From contig CAWKFM010000002.1 of assembly GCA_963849065.1 (NCBI GenBank), positions 496,001-560,000 on the forward strand: DNA of 64,000 nt. The letters run 5' to 3'. Below, piece by piece: positions 41,920 through 51,623 of this stretch (its first letter is position 1; each line of letters opens with the position of its first letter). The stretch comes from TOLSYN sp963849065 (GTDB lineage Bacteria; Acidobacteriota; Terriglobia; Terriglobales; Acidobacteriaceae). The notes beneath the pieces were generated by a model that saw only the letters and a list, made by a program, of their open reading frames with translations, was not told the DNA's origin and searched no databases. A program made the position numbers and the translations under genes.

Positions 41920-43766
41920 TGACAACCAATTCAAACATTGACAACCTGCCGAAAGAAGCATCGCTGCCTGTTCCGCCCCAGCGGGAGCAGATGAACATCG
42001 TCGTGGTCGGCCATGTGGATCACGGCAAGAGCACCGTTATCGGCCGCCTGATGGCCGACACGCATTCATTGCCGGAAGGCAAGCTGGAACAAGTAAAAGC
42101 GGCGTGCCGCAAGAGCGCGCGGCCGTTCGAGTATGCCTTCCTGCTGGACGCGCTTAAGGACGAACAGGCGCAGGGCATCACCATCGACACGGCGCGCTGT
42201 TTTTTCAAGACTGCGAAGCGCGATTACATCATCATTGACGCTCCAGGCCACGTGGAATTTCTGAAGAACATGGTCTCGGGCGCGGCCCGTGCCGAAGCCG
42301 CACTGCTGGTGATCGATGCGCACGAAGGGATACAGGAGAACTCGCGGCGCCACGGCTACATGCTTGGAATGCTGGGCATCCGGCAGGTGGTGGTGCTGGT
42401 AAACAAGATGGACCTGGTCAACAACGACCTCGGCGTGTTTGCCCGGATTCGCGACGAGTATTCGGTGTTTCTGCGTGAGGTGGGAATTACTCCCATCGAC
42501 TTCGTGCCCATCAGCGCGCGTGAAGGTGACAATATTGCGGAACGCGCGCCCTGGTCCCCTGGGGTGCGGACCGTGCTGGAACACATCGACGCGTTCGTCA
42601 AACAAAGCGAGCGTGAGAAACAGCCATTCCGCTTTCCGGTGCAGGATGTTTACAAGTTCACGGCCAACAACGACGACCGCCGCATATTTGCCGGGACCAT
42701 CGAGACGGGATCGATCCGCAGGGGCGATGAAGTTGTGTTTCTTCCCTCGCAAAAGCGGTCGAAGATCGCATCGGTTGAGTTGTTCAACGTGCCGCCAAAA
42801 GACCAGGCCCATGCGGGCGAAGCAATCGGCTTCACTCTGACCGATGAGCTCTACGTGCGTCCGGGCGAAATCATGTGCAAGTCCGGCGATAGGCTGGCCC
42901 AGACCAGTTCGCGCTTCCGCGCCAACGTTTTCTGGATGGGCAAAGCTCCGCTGGTGAAGAACAAGAAGTACAAGTTAAAACTGGCGACCCTGCGCGCGCC
43001 GGTCCGTCTGGTCGAGATCGTCAACGTGCTGGACGCCTCGGATTTGTCTTCCGAACTCGGCAAGCAGCAGGTGGAGCGGCACGAGGTTGCCGACTGCATC
43101 TTCGAGACCACCAAGCCAATCGTCTTCGACCTTACGGCCGACATCGAAGGCACCGGGCGATTCGTTTTAGTGGATAACTATGAGATCGCGGGCGGCGGAA
43201 TCATCACTGGCGATGCAGCTGCCTCCAGTTCCATTCTGCAGGAGCACATCCGCCAGCGCGAGGCCGGATGGGAGCACAGCGCGATCCCCGACGCGATGCG
43301 GGTCAGCCGCTACGGTCACCGCTCAAAGTTCGTGGTCGTCACCGGCGCATCGGAAGCCGCGAACAAGTCAATCGCACAGGCGCTCGAACGGCGTCTCTTC
43401 GATCAGTCCTGCGTTGCCTATTACCTTGGCATCGCGAACATTGACCGCGGGCTGGACAGCGACGTTCTCGATGCGTTCGACCAGCGCGAGGAGCGCATGC
43501 GGCGCCTGGGCGAAGTGGCCAGAATCCTGACCGATAGCGGTCAGATCTTCATTACTACCATCACGGATGTCGATGTGCATGACATCGAGCGGCTCAAGGC
43601 GCTCAATGCTCCGAACGAGATACTGGTCATTGTAGTGGGCAGTGCGGATTACCAGGACGTGCATGCCCAGGTTCAAATACCGGAGGCGGAGGATGTGCCG
43701 TCGGCCATCGACCGCGTGTGCGCCTATCTTCGAGAGCAGGAGATCATCACGGACTACAGCATTTGA
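41919..43766 (+). CDS. cysN: Sulfate adenylyltransferase subunit 1 with degenerate APS-kinase-like domain
   Basis: This 615-residue protein has an EF-Tu-like GTPase first: GHVDHGKSTVIGRLM, DAPGHVEFLKNMVSGAA, VNKMDLV, with beta-barrels to about residue 440. The remaining 175 residues have the length and order of a CysC APS kinase. But the P-loop position reads VVVTGASEAANKS instead of a GxxGxGKS loop, so it should not bind ATP normally. REERMRRLGEVARILTDSGQIFITTITDVD still follows the CysC pattern of an R/E-rich helix and a beta strand. Alternative start is GTG 41916. With APS reductase in the same operon no APS kinase step is required. Confidence 0.88.
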   Translation: MTTNSNIDNLPKEASLPVPPQREQMNIVVVGHVDHGKSTVIGRLMADTHSLPEGKLEQVKAACRKSARPFEYAFLLDALKDEQAQGITIDTARCFFKTAKRDYIIIDAPGHVEFLKNMVSGAARAEAALLVIDAHEGIQENSRRHGYMLGMLGIRQVVVLVNKMDLVNNDLGVFARIRDEYSVFLREVGITPIDFVPISAREGDNIAERAPWSPGVRTVLEHIDAFVKQSEREKQPFRFPVQDVYKFTANNDDRRIFAGTIETGSIRRGDEVVFLPSQKRSKIASVELFNVPPKDQAHAGEAIGFTLTDELYVRPGEIMCKSGDRLAQTSSRFRANVFWMGKAPLVKNKKYKLKLATLRAPVRLVEIVNVLDASDLSSELGKQQVERHEVADCIFETTKPIVFDLTADIEGTGRFVLVDNYEIAGGGIITGDAAASSSILQEHIRQREAGWEHSAIPDAMRVSRYGHRSKFVVVTGASEAANKSIAQALERRLFDQSCVAYYLGIANIDRGLDSDVLDAFDQREERMRRLGEVARILTDSGQIFITTITDVDVHDIERLKALNAPNEILVIVVGSADYQDVHAQVQIPEAEDVPSAIDRVCAYLREQEIITDYSI

Positions 43767-43769
43767 CGC

Positions 43770-45752
43770 TCAGGAAACAGGCGGCGAGACGACCGTGACT
43801 TTTCTGCATCCCCGCACGGCGTTGCAGATGTAAACCGCGTCGGCCGAAATCAGGTCCTGCATGTGCAGTACTCTTTCAAGTGCAGGCTTGGTTTCGAGCA
43901 GATGCCGGCGGTAAATTCCAGGCAGCAGTCCGCAACTCACCGGAGGCGTGACCCAGCGGTTATCTACTTTAAGGAACACGTTGCTGATGGCTCCCTCGGT
44001 CACTTCGCCGCGTTCGTTCAGGAACAGCGCCTCGTCGTAGCCATCGCGGCGCGCCTGCGCGTATTGCTGGTCGAAGAGTTGGCGGCGGGTTGTTTTGTGC
44101 CGTAAGAAACGGTCGCCGGAGAATACTCTGCTGCCTGAGATGATTACTTTTGTCTCACCGGCCGGCTGCTCCACCGGACTATGCGAGAGCGTGAGCGCGC
44201 CGCAACGCTCCAGCAGCACTCGAACCTTGAACCGCGCTCCGCACGGAAGCTGCCTGCTCTCCTCTTCCAGCGCTGCAAGGATTGCCTTGCGATCGAAGAC
44301 GAATCCAAAGTAGTCCGCCGAAGACTCCATGCGCTCCAGGTGTAGCGGCAACAAATTGTATCCATCGTTCCACAGGATGCTTTCCAGCAGTTGGAAGGGA
44401 TCATCGCGGCTGGTGAGGAACTCGGATTTCAGCAGGCACTCGCGATACTCATCCCCGGCCTGGGAATCGATGACGATGCCGCTCCCAACACCCATCCTAC
44501 CCTGGTTGTGCTCAAGCACCACGGTTCGGATGGGTACGTTGAAAACCGCCTCCCGCGCAGGAGAGAAAAAACCGATTGCGCCCGTGTACACACCGCGCGG
44601 CCCGCTCTCCAGTTGGCGAATGATTTCCATGGTCCGATGTTTGGGCGCTCCGGTGACGGAGCCGCATGGGAAGAGACTTTCGAAGATATCGGAATAGCGC
44701 ACACCGCTTCGCAGCGTGCCGGAAACCTGCGACACCATCTGAAAGAGCGTCTCGTATTTTTCTACCTCAAACAGCCGCTCCACCTGCACGGTTCCATATT
44801 CACAGAGGCGTCCCAGATCGTTGCGCATCAGGTCCACGATCATCACGTTTTCGCTGCGATTCTTACTGTCGTTGTGCAGCCACTGCGCAATGACTTGGTC
44901 TTCGGCGATGTCCCGGCCGCGCCGCGCCGTGCCCTTCATGGGCCGCGTTACGATATGGCGGTTCTTTACGCGAAAGAACAGCTCGGGTGAAAACGACAGG
45001 ATGGTCCAGTTCTCTCCATGAAGGAATGCGCTGTAAGGCACCGGCTGGGCGTCGGAGAGTGCGGCAAACATGGCCTCCGGAGAGCCGGAAAAATCGAAGT
45101 GCAGCGTATCGGTGAAGTTCACCTGATAGGTGTCGCCCGAGCGGATGTACTCCTGGATGGCCGCGATCTTTTGGGCATAGCTTTCCTCTCCGATGCCCAA
45201 GCGCATGTTGCGGATCGCAAAGCTCTGAGCCGGCTGAGTGTCTTCTGGTATGAGTTCGTCCGGCGGTGTGCCTTCAAAGCTGCCCGTGCGATGGTTAAAA
45301 ATGAAAGCCTCGGGGTAGACGCCGAACCAGGCAACAGGCGGGTTCGTGCTCTGCGGATCACAACGTCCGATCTCCTTCAGGCTCTCTCCGCACTCGTAGG
45401 CGAAAAATCCGGCAACGTAAGCACCCTCGGCTAGTGCCTGCTCGATTTCCTGGAGCAAGGCACTGCCCGCGGCGAGTGTCCGCGCCGGGCGAAGGAAGAG
45501 GTAGCTGCGGTAGTTCTCTAGGTCAAAGCGCGAAGTCTGCAGCAGTACACTGCCCGGAATAGATGCCACCAGCAATCGAACTCGAGCCGGAAGCTGCGCG
45601 TAGAGGTTCAATCCGTTGTCCTGTTCCAAGCCAAGCAGCAGGCCTAAAGAAAAAGTATATCCATCCCCGCAAGAGGCCGCGCGATAGGCAGTTCGGAGCT
45701 GCTTGGGGGCTGGGTGAATTTCCCCTGCACCGGCACATTCTGATATCTTCAA
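43770..45752 (-). CDS. pabB: Aminodeoxychorismate synthase component I fused to aminodeoxychorismate lyase
   Basis: This 660-residue fusion makes p-aminobenzoate for folate. The PabB part has FSPELFFRV, RPMKGTARRG, VDLMRNDLGRL and PCGSVTGAPKHRTMEIIRQLE. The C-terminal PLP lyase (PabC, class IV) covers about the last 220 residues, with SILWNDGYNLLPLHLERM, KTTRRQLFDQQ and ERGEVTEGAISNVF. The first 60 residues before VLLQTSRFDL are not typical of the family and leave only 24 bases to the divergent pyc gene, so a GTG start at 45569 is possible. Its end is 3 bases from the cysN stop. Confidence 0.91.
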   Translation of the reverse strand: MKISECAGAGEIHPAPKQLRTAYRAASCGDGYTFSLGLLLGLEQDNGLNLYAQLPARVRLLVASIPGSVLLQTSRFDLENYRSYLFLRPARTLAAGSALLQEIEQALAEGAYVAGFFAYECGESLKEIGRCDPQSTNPPVAWFGVYPEAFIFNHRTGSFEGTPPDELIPEDTQPAQSFAIRNMRLGIGEESYAQKIAAIQEYIRSGDTYQVNFTDTLHFDFSGSPEAMFAALSDAQPVPYSAFLHGENWTILSFSPELFFRVKNRHIVTRPMKGTARRGRDIAEDQVIAQWLHNDSKNRSENVMIVDLMRNDLGRLCEYGTVQVERLFEVEKYETLFQMVSQVSGTLRSGVRYSDIFESLFPCGSVTGAPKHRTMEIIRQLESGPRGVYTGAIGFFSPAREAVFNVPIRTVVLEHNQGRMGVGSGIVIDSQAGDEYRECLLKSEFLTSRDDPFQLLESILWNDGYNLLPLHLERMESSADYFGFVFDRKAILAALEEESRQLPCGARFKVRVLLERCGALTLSHSPVEQPAGETKVIISGSRVFSGDRFLRHKTTRRQLFDQQYAQARRDGYDEALFLNERGEVTEGAISNVFLKVDNRWVTPPVSCGLLPGIYRRHLLETKPALERVLHMQDLISADAVYICNAVRGCRKVTVVSPPVS

Positions 45753-45776
45753 TTTTTCGAACGTCGGCGGTGCCAG

Positions 45777-48700
45777 ATGAAAAAACTATTAGCCCTCAAT
45801 CGCAGCGAAATCGCCATCCGTATTCTTCGTGCCGCCAACGAACTTGGGCTGTGCACGGTTGCAATCTATTCGCAGGAAGACCGGCTGGCGCTGCACCGCT
45901 TCAAGGCCGATGAAGCCTACCTGATCGGCCAGGGCAAGGGCCCGGTGGAGGCCTACCTTGACGTGGAGGGCATCGTCTCGCTGGCCCAGGAAAAGGGCGT
46001 GGATGCGATTCATCCCGGCTATGGATTTCTCTCCGAGAATCCGGCGCTGCCGCGTGCCTGCGAACGGGCGGGAATCACCTTCATCGGTCCCAGCGCGGAT
46101 CTGCTCGACCTGCTGGGCGATAAGACCGCGGCGCGGCGCCTGGCTCAGCGCGCAGGCATTCCGGTGGTTCCGGGCACGGAGGAAGCGGTGGCCGACGCGA
46201 AGCAGGCGGAAAAGATCGCCGCCGAAATCGGCTTCCCTCTCATCATCAAGGCGGCCTTCGGGGGCGGCGGACGCGGCATGCGCGTGGTCGATAAGCCCGC
46301 TGAGTTTGCCGGAAAGCTCGAAGAGGCCCGCCGTGAAGCGGCTGCGGCCTTTGGCAACGACGCGGTGTTTATGGAGCGCTTTGTACGCCGCGCCCGCCAC
46401 ATCGAAGCCCAGATTTTAGGCGACCGGCACGGTCATATCCTCCACCTCTATGAGCGCGATTGCTCGGTGCAACGGCGCCATCAGAAGGTAGTCGAGGTCG
46501 CGCCGGCGGTTTCGCTCGATCCGGCGATTCGCAAGCAACTGGCCGAGGCCGCGGTGAAACTCGCTAAGACCGCGGGCTACTACAACGCCGGAACGGTCGA
46601 GTTCCTGGTGGATGCCGATTCCGGCGAGTGGTATTTCATCGAGGTCAACCCGCGCATCCAGGTGGAGCACACGGTCACCGAAATGGTCACCGGCATCGAT
46701 CTGGTGCGCGCGCAGATTCAGGTTGCGCAGGGCCGGTCGCTGCACGACGAGGAGATGCGGCTGCCGGCGCAGGAGAAGATTCCGCTCTACGGCTACGCGC
46801 TGCAATGCCGGATCACGACCGAAGATCCAGGCAATAATTTTGTTCCAGATTACGGCAAGCTTTCTACCTACCGCTCGCCGGCGGGCTTCGGAATCCGACT
46901 GGACGGAGGATCGGCCTACGGCGGCGCGGTCATTACTCCGTACTACGACTCCCTGCTGGTGAAGGTCACCGCGTGGGGCAGCGACTTCCAACAGGCTTGC
47001 CAGCGCATGGACCGCAGTCTGCGCGAGTTTCGCGTGCGCGGGGTGAGGACCAATATTCCTTTTCTGGAGAACGTGGTCGGCAGCGCGGAGTTTCAGTCCG
47101 GACGGGTTACCACGCGCTGGATCGAGGAGACGCCAGCGCTGTTCCATTTTGCTCCCAAGCGCGACCGTGCCACGCACCTGCTCGCCTATCTGGGCGAGGT
47201 GATCGTTAACGGCAATCCGTCGGTGGCGGGCAAGCCCAAACCCAAGCGGATGGACGCGGCCCCGATACCGCCGCGCATTGCCGCCGCTCCGCCCGACGGC
47301 ACGCGCCAGCTTTTGCAGCGCCTGGGACCGCAAGGGCTGGCCGAGTGGGCAGGTTCGCAGAAACGCCTGCTGCTTACCGACACGACCTTCCGCGATGCCC
47401 ATCAGTCGCTGCTGGCAACCAGGGTGCGAACCCACGACATGATGGCGATTGCCAACTTTGTCGCCCATCGCATGCACGATCTGTTCAGCCTGGAGATGTG
47501 GGGCGGCGCCACGTTTGACGTCTCCATGCGCTTCCTGCAGGAGTCGCCCTTTGCGCGTTTGCAGCAGCTTCGCCAGGCGATTCCCAACATCTGTTTTCAG
47601 ATGCTGCTGCGCGCTTCCAACGCCGTTGGCTATACCGCGTATCCCGACAACGTAGTCGCCGAATTCATCCAGGAATCGGCGGCGCAGGGGATGGATATTT
47701 TCCGCATCTTCGACTCGCTGAACTGGCTGCCGAATATGAAGTCCTCTATGGAGGCCGTGCGCAAGACCGACTCGGTGTGCGAAGCCGCCATCTGCTATAC
47801 GGGAGACATTCTCGATCCGAAGCGCGATAAGTACTCGCTGGAATATTACGTCCGCATGGCCAAAGAACTGGAGCGCATGGGCGCGCATATGCTGGCCATC
47901 AAGGACATGGCGGGAGTGTGCCGTCCCTACGCCGCCGAGAAGCTGGTGAAGACGCTGCGCCAGGAGATCGGCATCCCGATTCATTTCCACACGCACGACA
48001 CCAGTGGCCTGAACGCCGCCTCCATTCTGAAGGCCGCTGAGGCCGGTGTGCATATCGCCGACGGCGCGATGGCTTCCATGAGCGGGCAGACCAGCCAGCC
48101 CAATCTGAACTCCGTGGTGGCCGCGCTGGCGCACACCAAACGCGATACCGGCGTCGATCTGGACGCGCTGAACCAGTGCGCCGATTACTGGGAGGTGGTG
48201 CGCGAATACTATCTTCCGTTCGACACCAGTCCCAAGGCCGGCACCGCCGAGGTGTATCTCCACGAAATGCCCGGCGGCCAATATACCAACCTGAAAGAGC
48301 AGGCCGAGTCCATGGGCCTGGGGCCGCGCTGGCATGAGATTGCGCGCACCTACGCGGAGGTCAACATGGCCTTCGGCGACATCGTCAAAGTCACGCCCTC
48401 CAGCAAAGTGGTGGGCGACATGGCAATCTTTCTGGTGAACCACGACATGACGATCGAGCAGTTCAGCCGCCTGACGCCTGACCATAACTTGACGCTGCCG
48501 GAATCGGTGATCGATATGTTCATGGGATCGTTGGGCGAGCCGGAGGGCGGATGGCCGAAGCCGATGCAGAAGATCATTCTGCGCGGAGCCAAGCCGCGAC
48601 ATGGACGCCCGGGCGCGAACCTTCCGAAGGTGGACCTCGACGAGACCGCGGTCGAACTCGAAAAGAAGATCGGCCGCGAACCCACGCGCGACGAGGTACT

Positions 48701-49214
48701 CAGCTACCTGATGTATCCGGATGTTTTCGTGAAGTTTGCCCACAATCAAAAGAGCTGGGGCGACGTCTCCGTGCTGCCGACGCCGCAGTTTTATTACGGC
48801 ATGGAGCGCGCCTCGGAAGTGAGCGTGGAACTGGAGCCCGGAAAGTCGCTGATCATCAAGTTCCTCACCACGGGCGAGCCGCACCCCGACGGCACGCGCA
48901 CCTTGTTCTTCGAACTCAACGGCCAGCCTCGCGAGATCGTCATCCGCGACCGCAAACTGGATGCGAAGGCACCGACGCGGCCCAAAGCCGACCCCGCACG
49001 CCCCGGCGAGATCGGCGCACCCATCCCCGGAGTTGTCTCCTCCGTAGCCGTGCAGCTCAACCAGAAGATTGAAAAAGGCGACCGCCTGCTGGTGATGGAG
49101 GCGATGAAGATGCAGAGCACCGTCTATTCGCCGGTGGGCGGAATGATAAAACAGCTGCTGGTGAAGGCCGGGCAGCATGTCGAATCCAAAGACCTGCTCC
49201 TGGTCATTGAATAG
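45777..49214 (+). CDS. pyc: Pyruvate carboxylase
   Basis: This 1145-residue single-chain biotin enzyme converts pyruvate and bicarbonate to oxaloacetate. Domains in order: biotin carboxylase (1-450, KKLLALNRSEIAIRILRAA, AAFGGGGRGMRVV, EVNPRIQVEHTVTEM), carboxyltransferase (LLTDTTFRDAHQSLLATRVR, FHTHDTSG), tetramerisation/allosteric part, and biotinyl carrier domain ending with VMEAMKMQS (biotin Lys at about 1111). Full length and all core motifs are present. It is transcribed away from pabB, with a very short gap. Confidence 0.97.
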   Translation: MKKLLALNRSEIAIRILRAANELGLCTVAIYSQEDRLALHRFKADEAYLIGQGKGPVEAYLDVEGIVSLAQEKGVDAIHPGYGFLSENPALPRACERAGITFIGPSADLLDLLGDKTAARRLAQRAGIPVVPGTEEAVADAKQAEKIAAEIGFPLIIKAAFGGGGRGMRVVDKPAEFAGKLEEARREAAAAFGNDAVFMERFVRRARHIEAQILGDRHGHILHLYERDCSVQRRHQKVVEVAPAVSLDPAIRKQLAEAAVKLAKTAGYYNAGTVEFLVDADSGEWYFIEVNPRIQVEHTVTEMVTGIDLVRAQIQVAQGRSLHDEEMRLPAQEKIPLYGYALQCRITTEDPGNNFVPDYGKLSTYRSPAGFGIRLDGGSAYGGAVITPYYDSLLVKVTAWGSDFQQACQRMDRSLREFRVRGVRTNIPFLENVVGSAEFQSGRVTTRWIEETPALFHFAPKRDRATHLLAYLGEVIVNGNPSVAGKPKPKRMDAAPIPPRIAAAPPDGTRQLLQRLGPQGLAEWAGSQKRLLLTDTTFRDAHQSLLATRVRTHDMMAIANFVAHRMHDLFSLEMWGGATFDVSMRFLQESPFARLQQLRQAIPNICFQMLLRASNAVGYTAYPDNVVAEFIQESAAQGMDIFRIFDSLNWLPNMKSSMEAVRKTDSVCEAAICYTGDILDPKRDKYSLEYYVRMAKELERMGAHMLAIKDMAGVCRPYAAEKLVKTLRQEIGIPIHFHTHDTSGLNAASILKAAEAGVHIADGAMASMSGQTSQPNLNSVVAALAHTKRDTGVDLDALNQCADYWEVVREYYLPFDTSPKAGTAEVYLHEMPGGQYTNLKEQAESMGLGPRWHEIARTYAEVNMAFGDIVKVTPSSKVVGDMAIFLVNHDMTIEQFSRLTPDHNLTLPESVIDMFMGSLGEPEGGWPKPMQKIILRGAKPRHGRPGANLPKVDLDETAVELEKKIGREPTRDEVLSYLMYPDVFVKFAHNQKSWGDVSVLPTPQFYYGMERASEVSVELEPGKSLIIKFLTTGEPHPDGTRTLFFELNGQPREIVIRDRKLDAKAPTRPKADPARPGEIGAPIPGVVSSVAVQLNQKIEKGDRLLVMEAMKMQSTVYSPVGGMIKQLLVKAGQHVESKDLLLVIE

Positions 49215-49226
49215 GCCGCGGCGGCC

Positions 49227-51584
49227 TCACGGACGCTCCGGCCAGGCGTGGCGCGGGTAGCGGCGCATCAATTCGCGGCGCACCTGCGGATACAGCCGCT
49301 CCCAGAATCCGGCCAAGTCGGTCGTGGTTTGCACCGCACGCTGATTCGGGGCGAGAAGATGCACCACCACGGGTGTGCGCTGCGGCCCAATCCGCGGCGT
49401 CTCGCGCATGCCAAAAAAGTCCTGCAGGCGGGATGCGATCCAGGGCGGCTTGCCGGGCTCGTAGTGGACCTTGGTCTGGCGGCCGTTGGGCAGGCGAATG
49501 CGCGCGGGTGCGATTTCATTGAGCCGCCGCGAGTCGAGCTTCTGTTCGAGCAGCGCGACCAGGTTCGTCGCCGCGCTCTTCAATTCGGCAAAGCTGCGCA
49601 GCCCGTAACACATCTCGCGCAGCACAAGCGAAACGTCGGGCGGCTCGGAGCCGGCAAACTCGATGCGGCCCATGAGTTCAGCCAGAGCGTCAGGATCGAC
49701 AAAGCGCTCGATTCCGGCCTCGATTGCCTTCTGCGCCAGCAGTTCGGCGGCGGCCTCCGCGTCCGGCACCGCGCCGCGCGATTCCTGAATCACCAGCGCG
49801 TCGTAGAGCAAGGCGCTCACCGCGTCCACACGCTCGGCCGCACGGTTCCACACCACGCTGGCCTGCTCCCGCACACGCTCCGGGAAGAGATCGATCAGCC
49901 ACTCCGGCTCGATGCGGGCCGTCATGCGAATCAGCGGCAGCGGCTTGTCCTTGCGGTCCTCCGCATCCACGGCCACCATGAACTCATAGCGCGGCGGCTC
50001 GCCCGCCACCTCTGCCGACGTGCCCGCCGAGAGCAGCACCTGGTTGCCCGCCCGCCGCCGCGCGACACGGTCCGGAAAGCCGGCGAGCACCGACATCAGC
50101 AGCGCGTCGTCATTGTGATGTTTCTGTCTGGGAGGACGCGCGATTCTGCGCAGTTGCTCGACGTGCTGCTGCAGGCGATAATCCCGGTCTGTCTCTAGGG
50201 CAGCCAGCAGATCGTTTTTCTCCAGCTGCACGCCTGAGCCCAGCAGCGCCGCGGCCACACAGCCGTCCTCACCCACGCCGCGCTCGGTGGCCTCTACCAG
50301 AATCCGAGACAGGCGGGGCGGCAGCGGATAGCGCGCCAAGCGCTGCGCCATCTGGCATGAAGCGTCGCGTGTCACGCCCAGGCGGTCGAGCAGCAACTCG
50401 GCCTGCCCTACTGCGGAAGCGGGCGGTGCATCCAGCCAGTCCACGTCGTGCACGTTGGCAATCCGCATGGCGCGCAAATCGAGGCAAAGCTGCGACAGAT
50501 CGCTGCGCAGGATCTCGGGCGCGTCGTGATCGGGGCGGCGCAGATAATCCTCCTGCGAGTAGAGGCGCAGCACGCGGCCTGGCGCTGTGCGTCCGGCGCG
50601 CCCGGCCCGCTGCTTGGCCGCAGCCTTGCTCACCCGGCCCACGTGCAGCGTCGGCAATCCGCTCCAGGGAGAATAGGCTGCAAAGCGCGCCAGCCCGCTG
50701 TCGATGACCGCAGTGACTCCCTCGACCGTTACCGAGCTCTCCGCAACATTGGTGGCAAGGATAATTTTTTGCTGCGCGGCAGGGGAGAGCGCGCGATCCT
50801 GTTCCTTCGGCGGGAGGCTGCCATGCAGAGGCAGCATCAACAGATTGGCCCGGCGCGCCACGGCTTCACACTCGCGCATCGCGCGGCGGATCTCCGCCGC
50901 TCCGGGCAGGAATGCCAGTACGTCGCCGGAGTGCCGCTCGTCGATCAGCAGTTCCACGGCTTGCTTCACCTGAACTTCAAGGGGCTTGGAGGAGTACGGC
51001 AGATGCTGGATGGAAAGCTCGAAGAGTGTTCCGGTGGAGCGCACGATGGGGCAGCTGCTATTTAGATAGCGCGCTACGGGATCGGCGTCGAGGGTTGCCG
51101 ACATGACCACGATGCGCAGCTCGGGCCGCGTTTGCTGCAGGCGCTTCAGCAGGGCCAGCGCTAGATCGCTTTCCAGATGGCGCTCATGGAACTCATCGAG
51201 CACCACGGCGCCCACGCCTTTTAAGAATGGATCGGAGAGCATGCGCCGGGTCAGCATGCCCTCGGTGACAAAGCGCAAGCGCGTGCGCGGGCCCACTGCT
51301 TCCTCAAAGCGCACCTGGTAGCCGACTGTCTCGCCAGGCTGCTCGCCTAGCTCCCAGGCCACTCGCCACGCGGCCAAACGTGCGGCGATGCGGCGCGGCT
51401 CCAGCACCACGACTTCGCCGCTCACAAGTCCGAGCAGAGCCGGAGGCACGCGAGTCGTCTTGCCTGCGCCCGGAGGAGCTTCGATCACGAGGCTGGGATG
51501 CCGGTTTAGGGAATCGATGATCTCCGGCAGGATGGCATCCACCGGAAGACCAGGTTTGCGGTTCAACACGTCACATCGGAACAC
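49227..51584 (-). CDS. hrpB: ATP-dependent helicase HrpB
   Basis: This 785-residue DEAH-type helicase has Walker A APPGAGKTTRVPPALLG, Walker B DEFHERHLESDLALALL, motif III VVMSATLDA, and motif VI region QRAGRAGRTAPGRVLRLYS. The HrpB-specific C-terminal domain follows (RLPNGRQTKVHYEPGKPPWIASRLQDFFGM in parts). The protein's role in bacterial RNA biology is poorly defined. The GTG start is uncertain; internal GTG/TTG codons are alternatives. It lies 39 bases downstream of the elongation factor gene in the same direction. Confidence 0.93.
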   Translation of the reverse strand: MFRCDVLNRKPGLPVDAILPEIIDSLNRHPSLVIEAPPGAGKTTRVPPALLGLVSGEVVVLEPRRIAARLAAWRVAWELGEQPGETVGYQVRFEEAVGPRTRLRFVTEGMLTRRMLSDPFLKGVGAVVLDEFHERHLESDLALALLKRLQQTRPELRIVVMSATLDADPVARYLNSSCPIVRSTGTLFELSIQHLPYSSKPLEVQVKQAVELLIDERHSGDVLAFLPGAAEIRRAMRECEAVARRANLLMLPLHGSLPPKEQDRALSPAAQQKIILATNVAESSVTVEGVTAVIDSGLARFAAYSPWSGLPTLHVGRVSKAAAKQRAGRAGRTAPGRVLRLYSQEDYLRRPDHDAPEILRSDLSQLCLDLRAMRIANVHDVDWLDAPPASAVGQAELLLDRLGVTRDASCQMAQRLARYPLPPRLSRILVEATERGVGEDGCVAAALLGSGVQLEKNDLLAALETDRDYRLQQHVEQLRRIARPPRQKHHNDDALLMSVLAGFPDRVARRRAGNQVLLSAGTSAEVAGEPPRYEFMVAVDAEDRKDKPLPLIRMTARIEPEWLIDLFPERVREQASVVWNRAAERVDAVSALLYDALVIQESRGAVPDAEAAAELLAQKAIEAGIERFVDPDALAELMGRIEFAGSEPPDVSLVLREMCYGLRSFAELKSAATNLVALLEQKLDSRRLNEIAPARIRLPNGRQTKVHYEPGKPPWIASRLQDFFGMRETPRIGPQRTPVVVHLLAPNQRAVQTTTDLAGFWERLYPQVRRELMRRYPRHAWPERP

Positions 51585-51623
51585 GGACTTTTGGCCGGCG
51601 TCAATGGCGCAAGGATCACGCGA

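Noticed and set aside
46416..49178. Very long open frame antisense to pyruvate carboxylase (about 920 codons)
   Set aside because: It lies wholly opposite pyc, whose domain motifs are unmistakable; composition (His/Arg/Leu-rich, no domain) is that of a GC-rich mirror frame.
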